In this document: in pieces, positions 44,666 to 56,117 of the stretch
Numbering within the stretch: the first letter of the stretch is position 1
Layout of the letters: each line of letters begins with the position of its first letter
Assembly (NCBI RefSeq): GCF_040581415.1
Contig: NZ_CP114014.1
Location: 1,860,001-1,924,000 of the forward strand
Source: Paraconexibacter sp040581415
GTDB lineage: Bacteria; Actinomycetota; Thermoleophilia; Solirubrobacterales; Solirubrobacteraceae
Length of the DNA stretch: 64,000 nucleotides
Reading direction: 5' to 3'
Program-made: the position numbers and the translations under genes
The notes under the pieces: generated by a model
Seen by the model: only the letters and a program-made list of their open reading frames with translations
Told to the model about the DNA's origin: nothing
The model's database searches: none

Positions 44666-46608
44666 GTCCCAAGCGCGCGACCACCCCGGACGTCGAGGCC
44701 GTGCCCTCGACCTTCGGCGAGCTCGACCTGCACCTCGCCGGCGAGGGCCGCCACGAGGACATCTACCAGCGCCTCGGCGCGCACCCGCAGTCGCTCGCGG
44801 GGGTGGAGGGCGTGACCTTCGCCGTCTGGGCGCCGAACGCGGCGGCCGTCGGCGTGGTGGGCGACTTCAACGACTGGGAGCAGGACGCCGACGAGCTGCG
44901 GCCCGTCGCTGCCTCCGGGATCTGGGAGCTGTTCGTGCCCGGCGTCCCGGTCGGCAGCGCGTACAAGTTCGCGATCCGCTCCGCGGACGGGAGCGTCAAG
45001 CTGAAGGCCGACCCGTACGCCACGCAGTGCCAGGCCCCGCCCGGCACCGACTCGATCGTCCACGCCCCCGCGCACGAGTGGCGCGACGCGAAGTGGATGA
45101 CCCGCCGCGAGGCGCAGGAGCAGCACCGCGAGCCGATCTCCGTCTACGAGGTCCACCTCGGCTCCTGGCGCCGCGACCCAGACGACCCGGAGACGCCGCT
45201 GCCGTTCGCACAACTCGCCCCCGAGCTGGCGGCCTACGCCGTCGACATGGGCTTCACGCACGTCGAGCTGCTGCCCGTGATGGCCCACCCGTTCAGCGGG
45301 TCTTGGGGCTACCAGGTGTCCGGCTACTTCGCGCCCGACGCCCGGCACGGCGACCCGGACGACTTCCGCGCGTTCGTGGACACGCTCCACGAGGCGGGCA
45401 TCGGCGTGATCGTCGACTGGGTCCCGGCCCACTTCCCGAAGGACGACTGGGCGCTCGCGCGCTTCGACGGCACCGCGCTCTACGAGCACGAGGACCCGCG
45501 CCGCGGCGAGCACAAGGACTGGGGCACGCTGATCTTCAACACCGGCCGCAACGAGGTGAAGAACTTCCTGCTGGCCAGCGCCCTGTACTGGCTGCGCGAG
45601 ATGCACTGCGACGGCCTGCGCGTGGACGCGGTCGCGTCGATGCTCTACCTCGACTACTCCCGCGAGCCCGGGGAGTGGGTCCCCAACGAGCACGGCGGCC
45701 GGGAGGACCTCGACAGCGTCGCGTTCCTGCGGCAGCTCAACGAGACGGTCTACGCCCGCGAGCCGGGGACGATCTCCGCCGCCGAGGAGTCGACCGCCTG
45801 GCCGGGGGTCTCGCGCCCCACGCACGTCGGCGGCCTGGGCTTCGGCTTCAAGTGGAACATGGGCTGGATGCACGACACGCTCGGGTACTTCCAGGAGGAC
45901 CCGATCAACCGCCGCTACCACCACCACCAGCTCACGTTCAGCCTGATGTACGCGTTCAGCGAGAACTTCATCCTGCCGCTGTCCCACGACGAGGTCGTCC
46001 ACGGCAAGGGCTCGATCCTCACGAAGATGCCCGGCGACCGCTGGCAGCAGCTCGCGAACGTCCGCGCGCTCTACGCCTACATGTGGGCCCACCCCGGCAA
46101 GAAGCTGCTCTTCATGGGCAACGAGTTCGCGCAGGAGATCGAGTGGTCGCACAAGCAGTCGCTCGACTGGCATCTGCTGCAGGACCACGGGCACGCGGGC
46201 GTCCAGGCGCTGGTCCGCGAGCTGAACCACGTCTACCGGGACGCGCCCGCGCTGTGGCAGCGCGACGAGGACGCATCCGCGTTCCGCTGGCTGGAGGCCA
46301 ACGACGCGGATCACAACGTCGTCGCGTTCCTGCGGCTGGGGGACGACGGCACGCCGCCCCTGGTCTGCGTCTGCAACCTGTCGCCCGTCCCGCGCACCGA
46401 CTACCGCGTGGGCCTGCCGGCAGGCGGGGACTGGCGTGAGGTCCTGAACAGCGACGAGCCGCGTTTCGGCGGCTCGGGCGTGGGGAACGCCGGCACGATC
46501 GCCGCCGACGGACAGCCCTGGCACGACCAGCCGACGTCCGCCGCGCTGGCGCTCCCGCCGCTCGGCGTGATCTGGCTGACACCTGCGCCCGCCGGCGAGG
46601 GCTCTTGA
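44662..46608 (+). CDS. glgB: 1,4-alpha-glucan branching enzyme GlgB
   Basis: Introduces alpha-1,6 branches into the glucan made by GlgE (GH13_9). The 648 aa protein has a CBM48 domain (about 30-125, FAVWAPNAAAVGVVGDFNDW) and the barrel from about 150 (SVYEVHLGSWRR). Nucleophile Asp322 is in DGLRVDAVASMLYLDY, the acid/base Glu in SAAEESTAWPG (375/376), and LPLSHDEVVHGKGSI follows. The N-terminal extra domain of some actinobacterial GlgB is missing, giving the shorter form. Overlaps its neighbours by 4 nt at both ends. Confidence 0.96.
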   Translation: MSPKRATTPDVEAVPSTFGELDLHLAGEGRHEDIYQRLGAHPQSLAGVEGVTFAVWAPNAAAVGVVGDFNDWEQDADELRPVAASGIWELFVPGVPVGSAYKFAIRSADGSVKLKADPYATQCQAPPGTDSIVHAPAHEWRDAKWMTRREAQEQHREPISVYEVHLGSWRRDPDDPETPLPFAQLAPELAAYAVDMGFTHVELLPVMAHPFSGSWGYQVSGYFAPDARHGDPDDFRAFVDTLHEAGIGVIVDWVPAHFPKDDWALARFDGTALYEHEDPRRGEHKDWGTLIFNTGRNEVKNFLLASALYWLREMHCDGLRVDAVASMLYLDYSREPGEWVPNEHGGREDLDSVAFLRQLNETVYAREPGTISAAEESTAWPGVSRPTHVGGLGFGFKWNMGWMHDTLGYFQEDPINRRYHHHQLTFSLMYAFSENFILPLSHDEVVHGKGSILTKMPGDRWQQLANVRALYAYMWAHPGKKLLFMGNEFAQEIEWSHKQSLDWHLLQDHGHAGVQALVRELNHVYRDAPALWQRDEDASAFRWLEANDADHNVVAFLRLGDDGTPPLVCVCNLSPVPRTDYRVGLPAGGDWREVLNSDEPRFGGSGVGNAGTIAADGQPWHDQPTSAALALPPLGVIWLTPAPAGEGS

Positions 46609-48331
46609 CCAGCCTGCCGTTCGAGCGTCCCCTGGGGACGACGATCATCGATGGTGGCACGGTCCGCTTCCGCGTCTGGGCGCCGAAGCCGGACGCCGTC
46701 GCCGTCCGCCTGAAGTCCGGCGACCACGCGCTGGCCGACGTCGGCCACGGGGTCTGGGAGGGCGAGGTCGCGGCGAGCGCCGGGGAGGACTACTGGCTCG
46801 TCGCGGACGGCCGCAGGTACCCCGACCCGTACACCCGCCACCAGCCGAAGGGCCTGCGCGGGCCGTCGCGGATCGTCGACCCCGCGGCGTTCACCTGGAC
46901 CGACGAGAAATGGGGCGGCGTCGCGCTGCGCGACGCGGTCCTCTACGAGCTGCACGTCGGGACGTTCACCGACGAGGGGACGTTCGACGCGGCCGTCAGC
47001 GACCTTCCCCGGCTGGCCGACCTCGGCGTGAACGCGATCGAGCTGCTGCCGATCGCCGAGTTCCCGGGCCACCACAACTGGGGTTACGACGGCGTCTACC
47101 AGTGGTGCGCGCAGAGCTCCTACGGCGGGCCGGACGGGCTCGCGCGGTTCGTGGACGCTGCGCACGCGCACGGCATCGCGGTCATCCTCGACGTCGTCTA
47201 CAACCACGTCGGCGCGTCCGGCGAGCGTGCCCTGCGCGCGTTCGGGCCGTACTTCACCGACCGCTACTCGACCTTCTGGGGCGAGGCGCTGAACTACGAC
47301 GGTGAGGACAGCGGCGGCGTCCGCGAGTGGGTGCTGCAGAGCATGGAGATGTGGCTGCGCGACCTGCACGTCGACGGCCTGCGGCTCGACGCGATCCACT
47401 CGATCTTCGACGGCTCCGCCAGGCCGATCCTCGCCGAGCTGGGGGAGCGGGCGCGGGCGGTCGACCCGCGGGCGCTGATCATCGCCGAGTCCGGGCGCAA
47501 CGACCCGCAGGTGATGCGGCCCGTCGCGGTCGGCGGCCTCGGACACGACGCGGCCTGGGCGGACGACTTCCACCACGCCGTCCGGACGCTGCTCACCGGC
47601 GACCAGGAGGGCTACTACGCGGAGTTCGGGACGATGGCCGATCTCGCGAAGGCCTGGCGGGTGCCGCACGTGCACGACGGCGGCTGGTCCTCGTTCCGGG
47701 GGCGGCGCTTCGGAGCCCCCGCCCCCGACCTCCCACCGGAGGCGTTCGTCGTCTTCGACCAGAACCACGACCAGGTCGGCAACCGCGCCCTGGGTGACCG
47801 CCTGCCGAAGGAGCTACGCCCGCTCGCGGCGTTCTGCACGCTGCTCTCGCCCTACACCCCGATGCTGTTCATGGGCGAGGAATACGGCGAGCCGGCGCCG
47901 TTCCAGTTCTTCGTCGACCACATCGACAAGCGCATCGCGAAGGCGACGCGGGACGGGCGGCGCCGCGAGTTCGCCGCGTTCGCCGAGTTCTCCGGCGAGG
48001 AGATCCCCGACCCGATGGACCCCGCGACGTTCCACGCGTCGAAGCTCACCCGCCGGCAGGACCGCAAGCTGGCCGCGCTCTACGCCGACCTGCTGCAGCT
48101 GCGGCGCCGGATCAACGACGCTGCCCCCGGGTCCGCGGACGTCACCGGCATCGACGAGGATGCGCGCTGGCTGCGCGTCCGGCGCGGCCCCTACGAGCTC
48201 GTCATGAACTTCTCCACCAAGGCACAGACCATTCCCGTCCAAGGATCGACCATCGCCCTCAGCACCGCCACGCCGACCACCGCTGCGGACGGGTCGCTCC
48301 GTCTGAAGGCGCGCTCCGGCGTGGTGCTCAA

Positions 48332-48335
<4 letters not shown>
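46605..48335 (+). CDS. treZ: Maltooligosyl trehalose trehalohydrolase TreZ
   Basis: Releases trehalose from maltooligosyl-trehalose (GH13_10). The 576 aa protein has an N-terminal beta domain (FRVWAPKPDAVAVRL), then YELHVGTFTDEGTFDAA, nucleophile Asp in DGLRLDAIHSIFD, Glu in LIIAESGRNDP, and FDQNHDQVGNRALGDRL, all typical. The start is TTG 46605, overlapping the glgB stop (TTGA). Works with TreY, three genes on, to turn glucan ends into trehalose. Confidence 0.95.
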
Positions 48336-50460
<2,125 letters not shown>

Positions 50461-50464
<4 letters not shown>

Positions 50465-52503
50465 GCGGCCGCGACGTCCGCGCGACCTACCGGCTGCAGC
50501 TCGGGCCGGACCTCGACTTCGCCGGGGCCGAGGCGCTGCTGCCGTACCTCGACGACCTCGGGATCTCGCACCTGTACCTGTCGCCGGCCTGGGAGGCGCG
50601 GGCCGGATCGACGCACGGGTACGACGTGATCGACCCCGCCGCGGTGTCGTCCGCGCTGGGTGGGGAGGACGGGCTGCGCGCCCTGGCCGCGGCGGCGCAC
50701 GAGCGCGGCATGGGGCTGGTGCTGGACGTCGTCCCCAACCACATGGCGACCGACGACGCCAACCGCTACTGGGCGGACCCGGCGCTGCGCGCGCAGTTCT
50801 TCGACGTCGACGAGGTGACGGGCGCGCACCGGCGGTTCTTCGACATCGACGAGCTCGCCGGCGTGCGGCAGGAGGACCCCGACGTCTTCGCCGCGACCCA
50901 CTCGAAGGTCATCGAGCTCGTGTCCGACGGGGTCGTCGACGGCATCCGCGTCGACCACCCCGACGGCATGAGCGACCCGGCCGGGTACCTGCGCGACCTG
51001 GCGGCCGCGGGCGTCGGCACGGTCTGGGTCGAGAAGATCCTCGAGAACGGCGAGAAGCTGCGGCCGGGCTGGCCGACGGCGGGCACGACCGGCTACGAGT
51101 TCTGCGTCGACGTGCAGGCCCTGTTCGTCGACCCCGCCGGCGAGGCGCCGCTGACCGAGCTGTGGACGGAGCTGTCGGGCGACGCGCGTCCGTTCGCGGA
51201 CTGGGCCGACGAGGCCAAGGCCGAGCAGGCGACGACGACGTTCACGCGCGAGGTCGAGCGGCTGCAGCGCGTGGCGGACGTCCCGGGCGCCGTCGATGCG
51301 CTCAGCCGGCTGCACGTGTACCGGACCTACGTCGAGCCGTCCGCGGGTGTCGTGTCGCCCGAGGACCGCGAGGCCGTCGCCGGACTGCCGGAGGCGGTTC
51401 GCCGTGCGGTGCTGCTCGAGGCCGACGACGTCCCCGGTGAGTGGGTCGTCCGCTTCCAGCAGACCTCGTCGCCGGTGATGGCGAAGGGCGTCGAGGACAC
51501 CGCGTTCTACCGGTACCTGCGGCTGATGGCGCTGAACGAGGTCGGCGGGGACCCGGGGCGCTTCTCGCTCCCCGTGGCCGAGTTCCACGCGGGGAACGCC
51601 GAGCGCGCGGAGCGGTTCCCGCTGACGCTGCTGACGACGTCCACGCACGACACGAAGCGGTCGGGTGACGTGCGCGCGCGGCTCGGTGCGCTGGCCGGGC
51701 TGGGCGAGGAGTGGGCCGGCGCGGTGCGGCGGTGGCGGGCGGACAACGTCGAGCTCCGCGCGGGCGACGTCCCGACAGCCGCCGAGGAGCTGCTGATCTA
51801 CCAGACGCTGATCGGCGCCTGGCCGATCGAGATGGACCGCCTGGAGCCGTACCTGATCAAGGCGCTGCGGGAGGCCAAGCAGGGGACGAACTGGGTGTCG
51901 CCCGACCTCGCGCATGAGCGCGCGGTCCTCGACTTCGCCGCGGCCCTCCTGGAGCACGGCCCGTTCCGCTACGGCTTCGACGGCTGGGCGATGCGCGTGG
52001 CGGACGTCGGCGCCCGCGCGGCGCTCGGGCAGACCCTGTTGAAGCTCACCTGTCCCGGCGTCCCCGACGTGTACCAGGGCGACGAGACCGGGTTCCTGGC
52101 GCTGGTCGACCCGGACAACCGGCGGCCGGTGGACTGGGCGTCCCGGGCGTCGTCACTGGCCGCGCTGCGCGGCGGGGACGCACCGTCGCGAGAGCTGGCC
52201 AAGCTGCACCTGGTGTGGCGGACGCTGACGCTGCGTGCCGAGCTGCCGTCGTCGTTCGCGGGCTCCTACACGCCGATCCCGGCGGGCGAGGGCGTCTGCG
52301 CGTTCCTGCGCGGCGACGACGTCCTGGTCGCCGTGGCGCTGCGCGACCCGGTCACGGGCGCCGAGGGCTGGGCGCTGCCCCCCGCCGCCGCGGGCCGCTG
52401 GGTGGACGTCCTCTCGGGCGCGGAGCACGACCTCCCGGACCGGGCGTCGCTCGCCTCGGTGATCGGCCCGGACGGCCGCGCCCTCCTGCGCCGCCTGCCC
52501 TGA
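50461..52503 (+). CDS. treY: Maltooligosyl trehalose synthase TreY
   Basis: Isomerises the reducing-end glucose of maltodextrins to a trehalose unit (GH13_26). The 680 aa protein begins ATYRLQLGPDLDFAGAEALLPYLDDLGISHLYLSP, followed by VLDVVPNHMATDD, nucleophile Asp in DGIRVDHPDGMSDP, Glu in VEKILENGEKL, and the late THDTKRSGDVRARL. The GTG start overlaps the glgX stop. Last gene of the operon; an 18-bp hairpin lies 37 nt after the stop. Confidence 0.95.
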
Positions 52504-52539
52504 CCCCGTCCGGGTCACAGCGACGGCGAGCGGGCGGGC

Positions 52540-52586
52540 CTCGATGTGCCACCACGTGCGCGGGCGGTACGTGGTGGCACATCGAG
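52540..52586 (+). terminator. 18-bp perfect inverted repeat after treY
   Basis: Arms 52540-52557 and 52569-52586 (CTCGATGTGCCACCACGT and its exact complement) with an 11-nt GC-rich loop. It lies 37 nt after the last operon stop, so it could terminate or protect the operon mRNA; there is no U-tract. It may instead be part of the repeat element next to it. Confidence 0.45.
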
Positions 52587-52609
52587 CGACCCTGCGCGCA
52601 CCGGGCGGA

Positions 52610-53046
52610 GGGTCTGGCGGGCCTGACCCGCCGAATCCGCCGCGGACCGCGCGATCGGCCGATCTGGCGGTCGTCGGCGCGGGCCTCATTGGGTGAATGG
52701 CGGTCCACCAGGCCCCGAACCCTGCGATCCACCACTCGCTCACCCCCGCCAGCCGCCCACCTCCCGCCCCGCACGCGAGACCTCGCGGCCTCTCAGCGCC
52801 CACCGCCGTCTCCAGCCCGCAGTTCCCAGAGCCGCCACCTCCGGGGCGGCCCTCGGCGTCAGCGCCACAGACTCCCGACCACCAGGCCCTCGGCGTCAGC
52901 GCCACCGAGCCCCGACCACCGGGCCCTCGGCGTCAGCGCCACAGACTCCCGACCACCAGGCCCTCGGCGTCAGCGCCACAGACTCCCGACCACGAGGCCC
53001 TCGGCGTCAGCGCCGCCGACCCCCGACCACCAGGCCCTCGGCATCA
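52610..53046 (-). repeat. Dispersed intergenic repeat, copy B
   Basis: Reverse-complement relative of 37037-37320, with the same block order. The outer part carries the 37-bp tandem array; the inner part contains GGGAACTGCGGGCTG on the minus strand and a GGCGGGTCAGGCCCGCC-type segment. Confidence 0.55.
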
Positions 53047-53053
53047 GCGCGCC
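52855..53053 (+). repeat. Tandem array of a 37-bp unit, five full copies plus a partial one
   Basis: Units begin at 52855, 52892, 52929, 52966 and 53003, with a partial, diverged unit at 53040. The core reads GGCGTCAGCGCC, then ACAGACTCCCGACCACCAGG, then CCCTC, with a few substitutions per copy. The units are directly abutted, with no spacers. 37 is not a multiple of three, so the array is non-coding. Confidence 0.85.
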
Positions 53054-53146
53054 GACCACGACGGCCCTGCCCGCGCGAACCGGCGACCCGCTCCCGGAAC
53101 GCGCTGGCCCCGTGCGGGCGTGAACGTGGGCGTTCGGGTAGGGCAA

Positions 53147-53152
53147 TAGGAT
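53147..53152 (+). promoter_or_regulatory. -10 hexamer TAGGAT for the GT4 gene
   Basis: TAGGAT, 7 nt, then GTG 53160. The hexamer overlaps an upstream in-frame ATG (53151), which is thereby unlikely to be the start. Confidence 0.5.
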
Positions 53153-53159
53153 GCAGCGC

Positions 53160-54362
53160 GTGGCATCCCGCGTCCTGCTCGTCACCTGGGAGTACCCGCC
53201 GATCGTCGAAGGCGGCCTCGCGCGGCACGCCCGCAAGCTCTCCGAGCAGCTCGTCCGCGACGGCGTGGAGGTCCACGTCCTCACCCGCGGGGACCAGCGC
53301 AGCCAGGTGCGCGAGGAGCGTCACGGCGTCACCGTGCACCGCGTCCCGGAACCCGGGTACCCGCAGGGGCTGAACGAGTTCGTCGCCTGGGTCCGGCAGC
53401 TGAACGACGACCTCCTGGTCGCCGGCCGCGCGCTCGCCGAGGAGCTCGACTTCGACGTGGTCCACAGCCACGACTGGCTCGTGGCGGTGGCGTCCAAGCG
53501 GCTGGCGGACGCGGTCGGCGCTCCGCTCGTCACGACCGTCCACGCGACCGAGTACGGCCGGCACCAGGGCTGGGTGCACGTCGCGCCGCAGTCGGACATC
53601 CACCGCACCGAGCGCTGGATGGTCCACGTGGCCGACCAGGTCATCGTCTGCTCGCACTACATGCGCGGCCACGTCGCCGACATCTTCGACCTCGACGAGG
53701 CCCGGATCGCCGTCATCCCCAACGGCATCGACCCCGGCGACCTGCAGCCGCGCGCCGGCCAGCCGGTGATCGACCGCGCGCGCTTCGCCGCCCCGCACGA
53801 GCGCCTGATCCTGCTCGTCGGCCGCCTGGTCTACGAGAAGGGCTTCCAGGTCGCCCTCGACGCCCTGCCGGACGTCATCGCGAAGGTCGGCAACGTGCGC
53901 TTCCTCGTGGCGGGCTCGGGGACCGCGGACTCCGAGCTCCGCGCTCAGGCGACCCGCCTGGGCCTCGACGAGCACGGCACGTTCCTCGGCTGGATCGGCG
54001 ACGACACGCTGCACTCGCTCTACCGGATCGCCGACCTGACCGTGGTGCCGTCGCTGTACGAGCCGTTCGGGCTGGTGGCGCTCGAGGCGATGGCGTCGGA
54101 CTGCCCGTGCATCGTCGCCGACACCGGCGGACTGCGTGAGGTCGTCCCGCCCGGCGAGCGTGTCGGCCTGCGCTTCAACGGCGGCGACGCCGAGCACCTC
54201 GGCGTGATGATGGAGCGGCTGCTGACCGACGAGCCGCTGCGCGATCGCCTCGTCGTCCAGGCCCGTGAGCACGTTCTCGGATTCGACTGGGCGGACGTCG
54301 CTGCGCGGACGCGGGCGATCTACGACGGCCTGCTGACCGGTCAGGTCGCGCGGGTGCGCTGA
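53160..54362 (+). CDS. GT4-family glycosyltransferase, likely alpha-glucan/glycogen synthase type
   Basis: A 400 aa retaining glycosyltransferase. The N-terminus RVLLVTWEYPPIVEGGLARHA is the donor-side motif seen in glycogen-synthase-like GT4 enzymes, and resembles mycobacterial Rv3032 from memory. VHSHDWLVAVASKRL, VIPNGIDPGDL, LLVGRLVYEKGFQ and the C-terminal PSLYEPFGLVALEAMASD (the E-x7-E motif) are all present. It may make alpha-1,4-glucan from nucleotide sugar, or maltose-1-phosphate as GlgM does. Placement just after the GlgE/TreYZ operon supports a glucan role; no glgC is in the window. Confidence 0.85.
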   Translation: MASRVLLVTWEYPPIVEGGLARHARKLSEQLVRDGVEVHVLTRGDQRSQVREERHGVTVHRVPEPGYPQGLNEFVAWVRQLNDDLLVAGRALAEELDFDVVHSHDWLVAVASKRLADAVGAPLVTTVHATEYGRHQGWVHVAPQSDIHRTERWMVHVADQVIVCSHYMRGHVADIFDLDEARIAVIPNGIDPGDLQPRAGQPVIDRARFAAPHERLILLVGRLVYEKGFQVALDALPDVIAKVGNVRFLVAGSGTADSELRAQATRLGLDEHGTFLGWIGDDTLHSLYRIADLTVVPSLYEPFGLVALEAMASDCPCIVADTGGLREVVPPGERVGLRFNGGDAEHLGVMMERLLTDEPLRDRLVVQAREHVLGFDWADVAARTRAIYDGLLTGQVARVR

Positions 54363-54367
54363 CGGCT

Positions 54368-54385
54368 CCCGGGGCATACCCCGGG
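54368..54385 (+). other. 7-bp hairpin abutting the CHAD start codon
   Basis: CCCGGGG (54368-54374), loop CATA, CCCCGGG (54379-54385), one base, then ATG 54387. It follows the GT4 stop by 5 nt and could be a terminator or could hide the start codon region. Confidence 0.4.
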
Positions 54386-54386
54386 G

Positions 54387-55328
54387 ATGGCCTACAAGCT
54401 GCTGATGAGCAAGAGCCCGGGCGACGGGCTACGGCGCTGCGCCGACTCGCAGCTGCAGGGGGCGCGGGACGGGCTCGTCGCGGTCCTCGAGAACGACGAC
54501 GGCGTCGCGCGCGCTGAAGCGATCCACTCCGCGCGCAAGTCGGTGAAGAAGACACGCGCGCTCGTGCGGCTGGCGCGGCCCGCGATCGGCGAGAAGCGCT
54601 ACCGCAAGGCGAACGCGTCCCTGCGCGAGGCCGGCGGGACGCTGTCCGGCGCCCGCGACGCCGACGTCATGCTGGACGTGATCGCGGACCTGCGCGAGTC
54701 GGGGGTCGGGCAGCTGCCGGCGGCGGCGTTCGACGCGCTTCAGGCAGCGGTGGCAGCGGATGGGGGAGGCGACGCGGCGACCGCGGCTGCCGGCGCCGGC
54801 GACGCGCTGCCCGTCGCCATCGAGCGGCTGGACGCGGCCGCGGCACGCGTCGGGGCCCTCGACCTGAGCGGCATGACGTGGAGCACCGTGCTCGACAGCC
54901 TGACCCTGAGCTACGCCCGCGGCCATGCGGAGCTGGCCGCCGTCGCCGCCGCCCCGACGGTCGAGGCACGCCACGACTGGCGCAAGCGCGCGAAGGACCG
55001 CTGGTACCAGGAGCGCCTGATCAGCGGCGCCTGGGAGCCGCTGCTGAGCGCCGAGGCCGATGAGCTGCACCTCCTCTCCGAATACCTCGGGGACGACCAC
55101 GACCTCGCCGTCCTGCGCGCCGCGATCACGTCGGGCAGCGTCGAGGCGCCGATCGACACGGACGCCGTGCTGGACCTGATCGACGACCGCCGCGAGGAGC
55201 TGCTCCACGACGCACTCCTGCTGGGGCGCCGCCTCTACGCCGAGCGGCCGAAGGCGTTCCGGCGCCGGATGCGCGAGTACGTCCGCGTGTGGGACACCGC
55301 GCAGCAGGATGCGTTGGTGGAAGTCTGA
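54387..55328 (+). CDS. CHAD-domain protein
   Basis: A 313 aa all-helical CHAD domain, a fold with conserved His and basic residues that binds polyphosphate or other polyanions. Seen: IHSARKSVKKTRALVRLAR (about 46-64), SGARDADVMLDVIADL, RHDWRKRAKDRWYQERLI and YLGDDHDLAVLRAAI. An Ala/Gly-rich insertion (about 118-137) separates the two halves. The CYTH gene begins 4 nt after its stop; the two domains are often fused or paired in polyphosphate-related contexts. Confidence 0.9.
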   Translation: MAYKLLMSKSPGDGLRRCADSQLQGARDGLVAVLENDDGVARAEAIHSARKSVKKTRALVRLARPAIGEKRYRKANASLREAGGTLSGARDADVMLDVIADLRESGVGQLPAAAFDALQAAVAADGGGDAATAAAGAGDALPVAIERLDAAAARVGALDLSGMTWSTVLDSLTLSYARGHAELAAVAAAPTVEARHDWRKRAKDRWYQERLISGAWEPLLSAEADELHLLSEYLGDDHDLAVLRAAITSGSVEAPIDTDAVLDLIDDRREELLHDALLLGRRLYAERPKAFRRRMREYVRVWDTAQQDALVEV

Positions 55329-55332
55329 GCGC

Positions 55333-55794
55333 ATGGAGATCGAGCGCAAGTTCGTCGCCGACGGGGTGCCGGAGGCGATCGCTCAGGCCGCCGGGCGCGA
55401 CCTGCGCCAGGGCTACGTCGCGGTCGACGAGCAGGCCGAGGCACGCGTGCGGGCCGACGGCGACAGCCACGTCCTGACGATCAAGGGCGGGCACGGCCTG
55501 ACGCGGACCGAGGTCGAGCTGGAGCTCGACGCCGGCCGCTTCGACGCCCTGTGGGCGCTCACCGAGGACCGCCGCGTGACGAAGACCCGCCACCGGGTGG
55601 ACCTTGCCGACGGGCTGGTCGCCGAGGTCGACGTCTACTCCGGGGCGCTCGCGGGACTGGTCACTGCCGAGGTCGAGTTCCCGGACGAGGCTGCCTCCGC
55701 GGCGTTCGACCCACCGGCGTGGCTGGGCCGCGAGGTCACGGGTGACAAGCGGTACGCGAACCAGCGGCTGGCCGTCGACGGGCGGCCCGCGTGA
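55333..55794 (+). CDS. CYTH-domain (triphosphate tunnel) protein
   Basis: A 153 aa CYTH-fold protein. The ExExK motif is at the extreme N-terminus (MEIERKF: Glu2, Glu4, Lys6). Further charged strands lining the tunnel are visible (EARVRADG, LTRTEVELELD, VAEVDVYSG, EVEFPDE). It probably hydrolyses inorganic tri- or polyphosphate with divalent metal. It is adjacent to and likely co-translated with the CHAD gene. Confidence 0.9.
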   Translation: MEIERKFVADGVPEAIAQAAGRDLRQGYVAVDEQAEARVRADGDSHVLTIKGGHGLTRTEVELELDAGRFDALWALTEDRRVTKTRHRVDLADGLVAEVDVYSGALAGLVTAEVEFPDEAASAAFDPPAWLGREVTGDKRYANQRLAVDGRPA

Positions 55795-55842
55795 GCGAAC
55801 GACCGCACGTTTCATCACCGAGGACGCGGGCATCGAAAATGT

Positions 55843-56019
55843 ATGACCACGTATCCCGTGAAGGTGACCCCGCTGCGTCCCCGGTTCGATCCTGACCGTC
55901 ATCCGCCCCGGTCGCCCCTGCGACCAGGCCGGGACCGCGACGGTGAGGAGCGTGAAACCGGGTCGGACCGCCGGACGGAGATCCAGCGCCGTCCCGAGCA
56001 GCGCAAGCGACGCGGCTAG
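55843..56019 (+). CDS. Possible small Arg-rich hypothetical protein
   Basis: A 58 aa frame in the 323 bp gap 55795-56117. It starts MTTYPVKVTPLRPRF and ends in an Arg-rich tail. No Shine-Dalgarno or properly spaced -10 is seen, and high GC makes chance frames common. It is listed because nothing else occupies the gap. Confidence 0.25.
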   Translation: MTTYPVKVTPLRPRFDPDRHPPRSPLRPGRDRDGEERETGSDRRTEIQRRPEQRKRRG

Positions 56020-56103
56020 CGCCGCCGGCTGAACTCCGGCGGTCGCGCAGGAACGTCCGCTGCGGCTGAGGCGCGAGGCGGCGGACCGCCCGCCGCGCTT
56101 CAT

Positions 56104-56109
56104 TAGAGT
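56104..56109 (+). promoter_or_regulatory. -10 hexamer TAGAGT for the mau-like operon
   Basis: TAGAGT, 8 nt, then ATG 56118. The hexamer plus spacer is identical to that of the lipoprotein gene at 1165. Confidence 0.5.
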
Positions 56110-56117
56110 CCGGCGCC

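Larger units (their letters stand above)
52504..53159. other. 656-bp gene-free stretch between treY and the GT4 gene
   Basis: No convincing gene on either strand. It contains the 18-bp hairpin (52540-52586), a small GGCGGG/CCCGCC hairpin near 52615, the intergenic repeat copy B, and the 37-bp tandem array, and ends with the -10 of the glycosyltransferase gene. Confidence 0.6.

Noticed and set aside
52855..53053. Regular 37-bp repeats as a CRISPR array
   Set aside because: The units abut directly with no unique spacers, and no cas gene is present.
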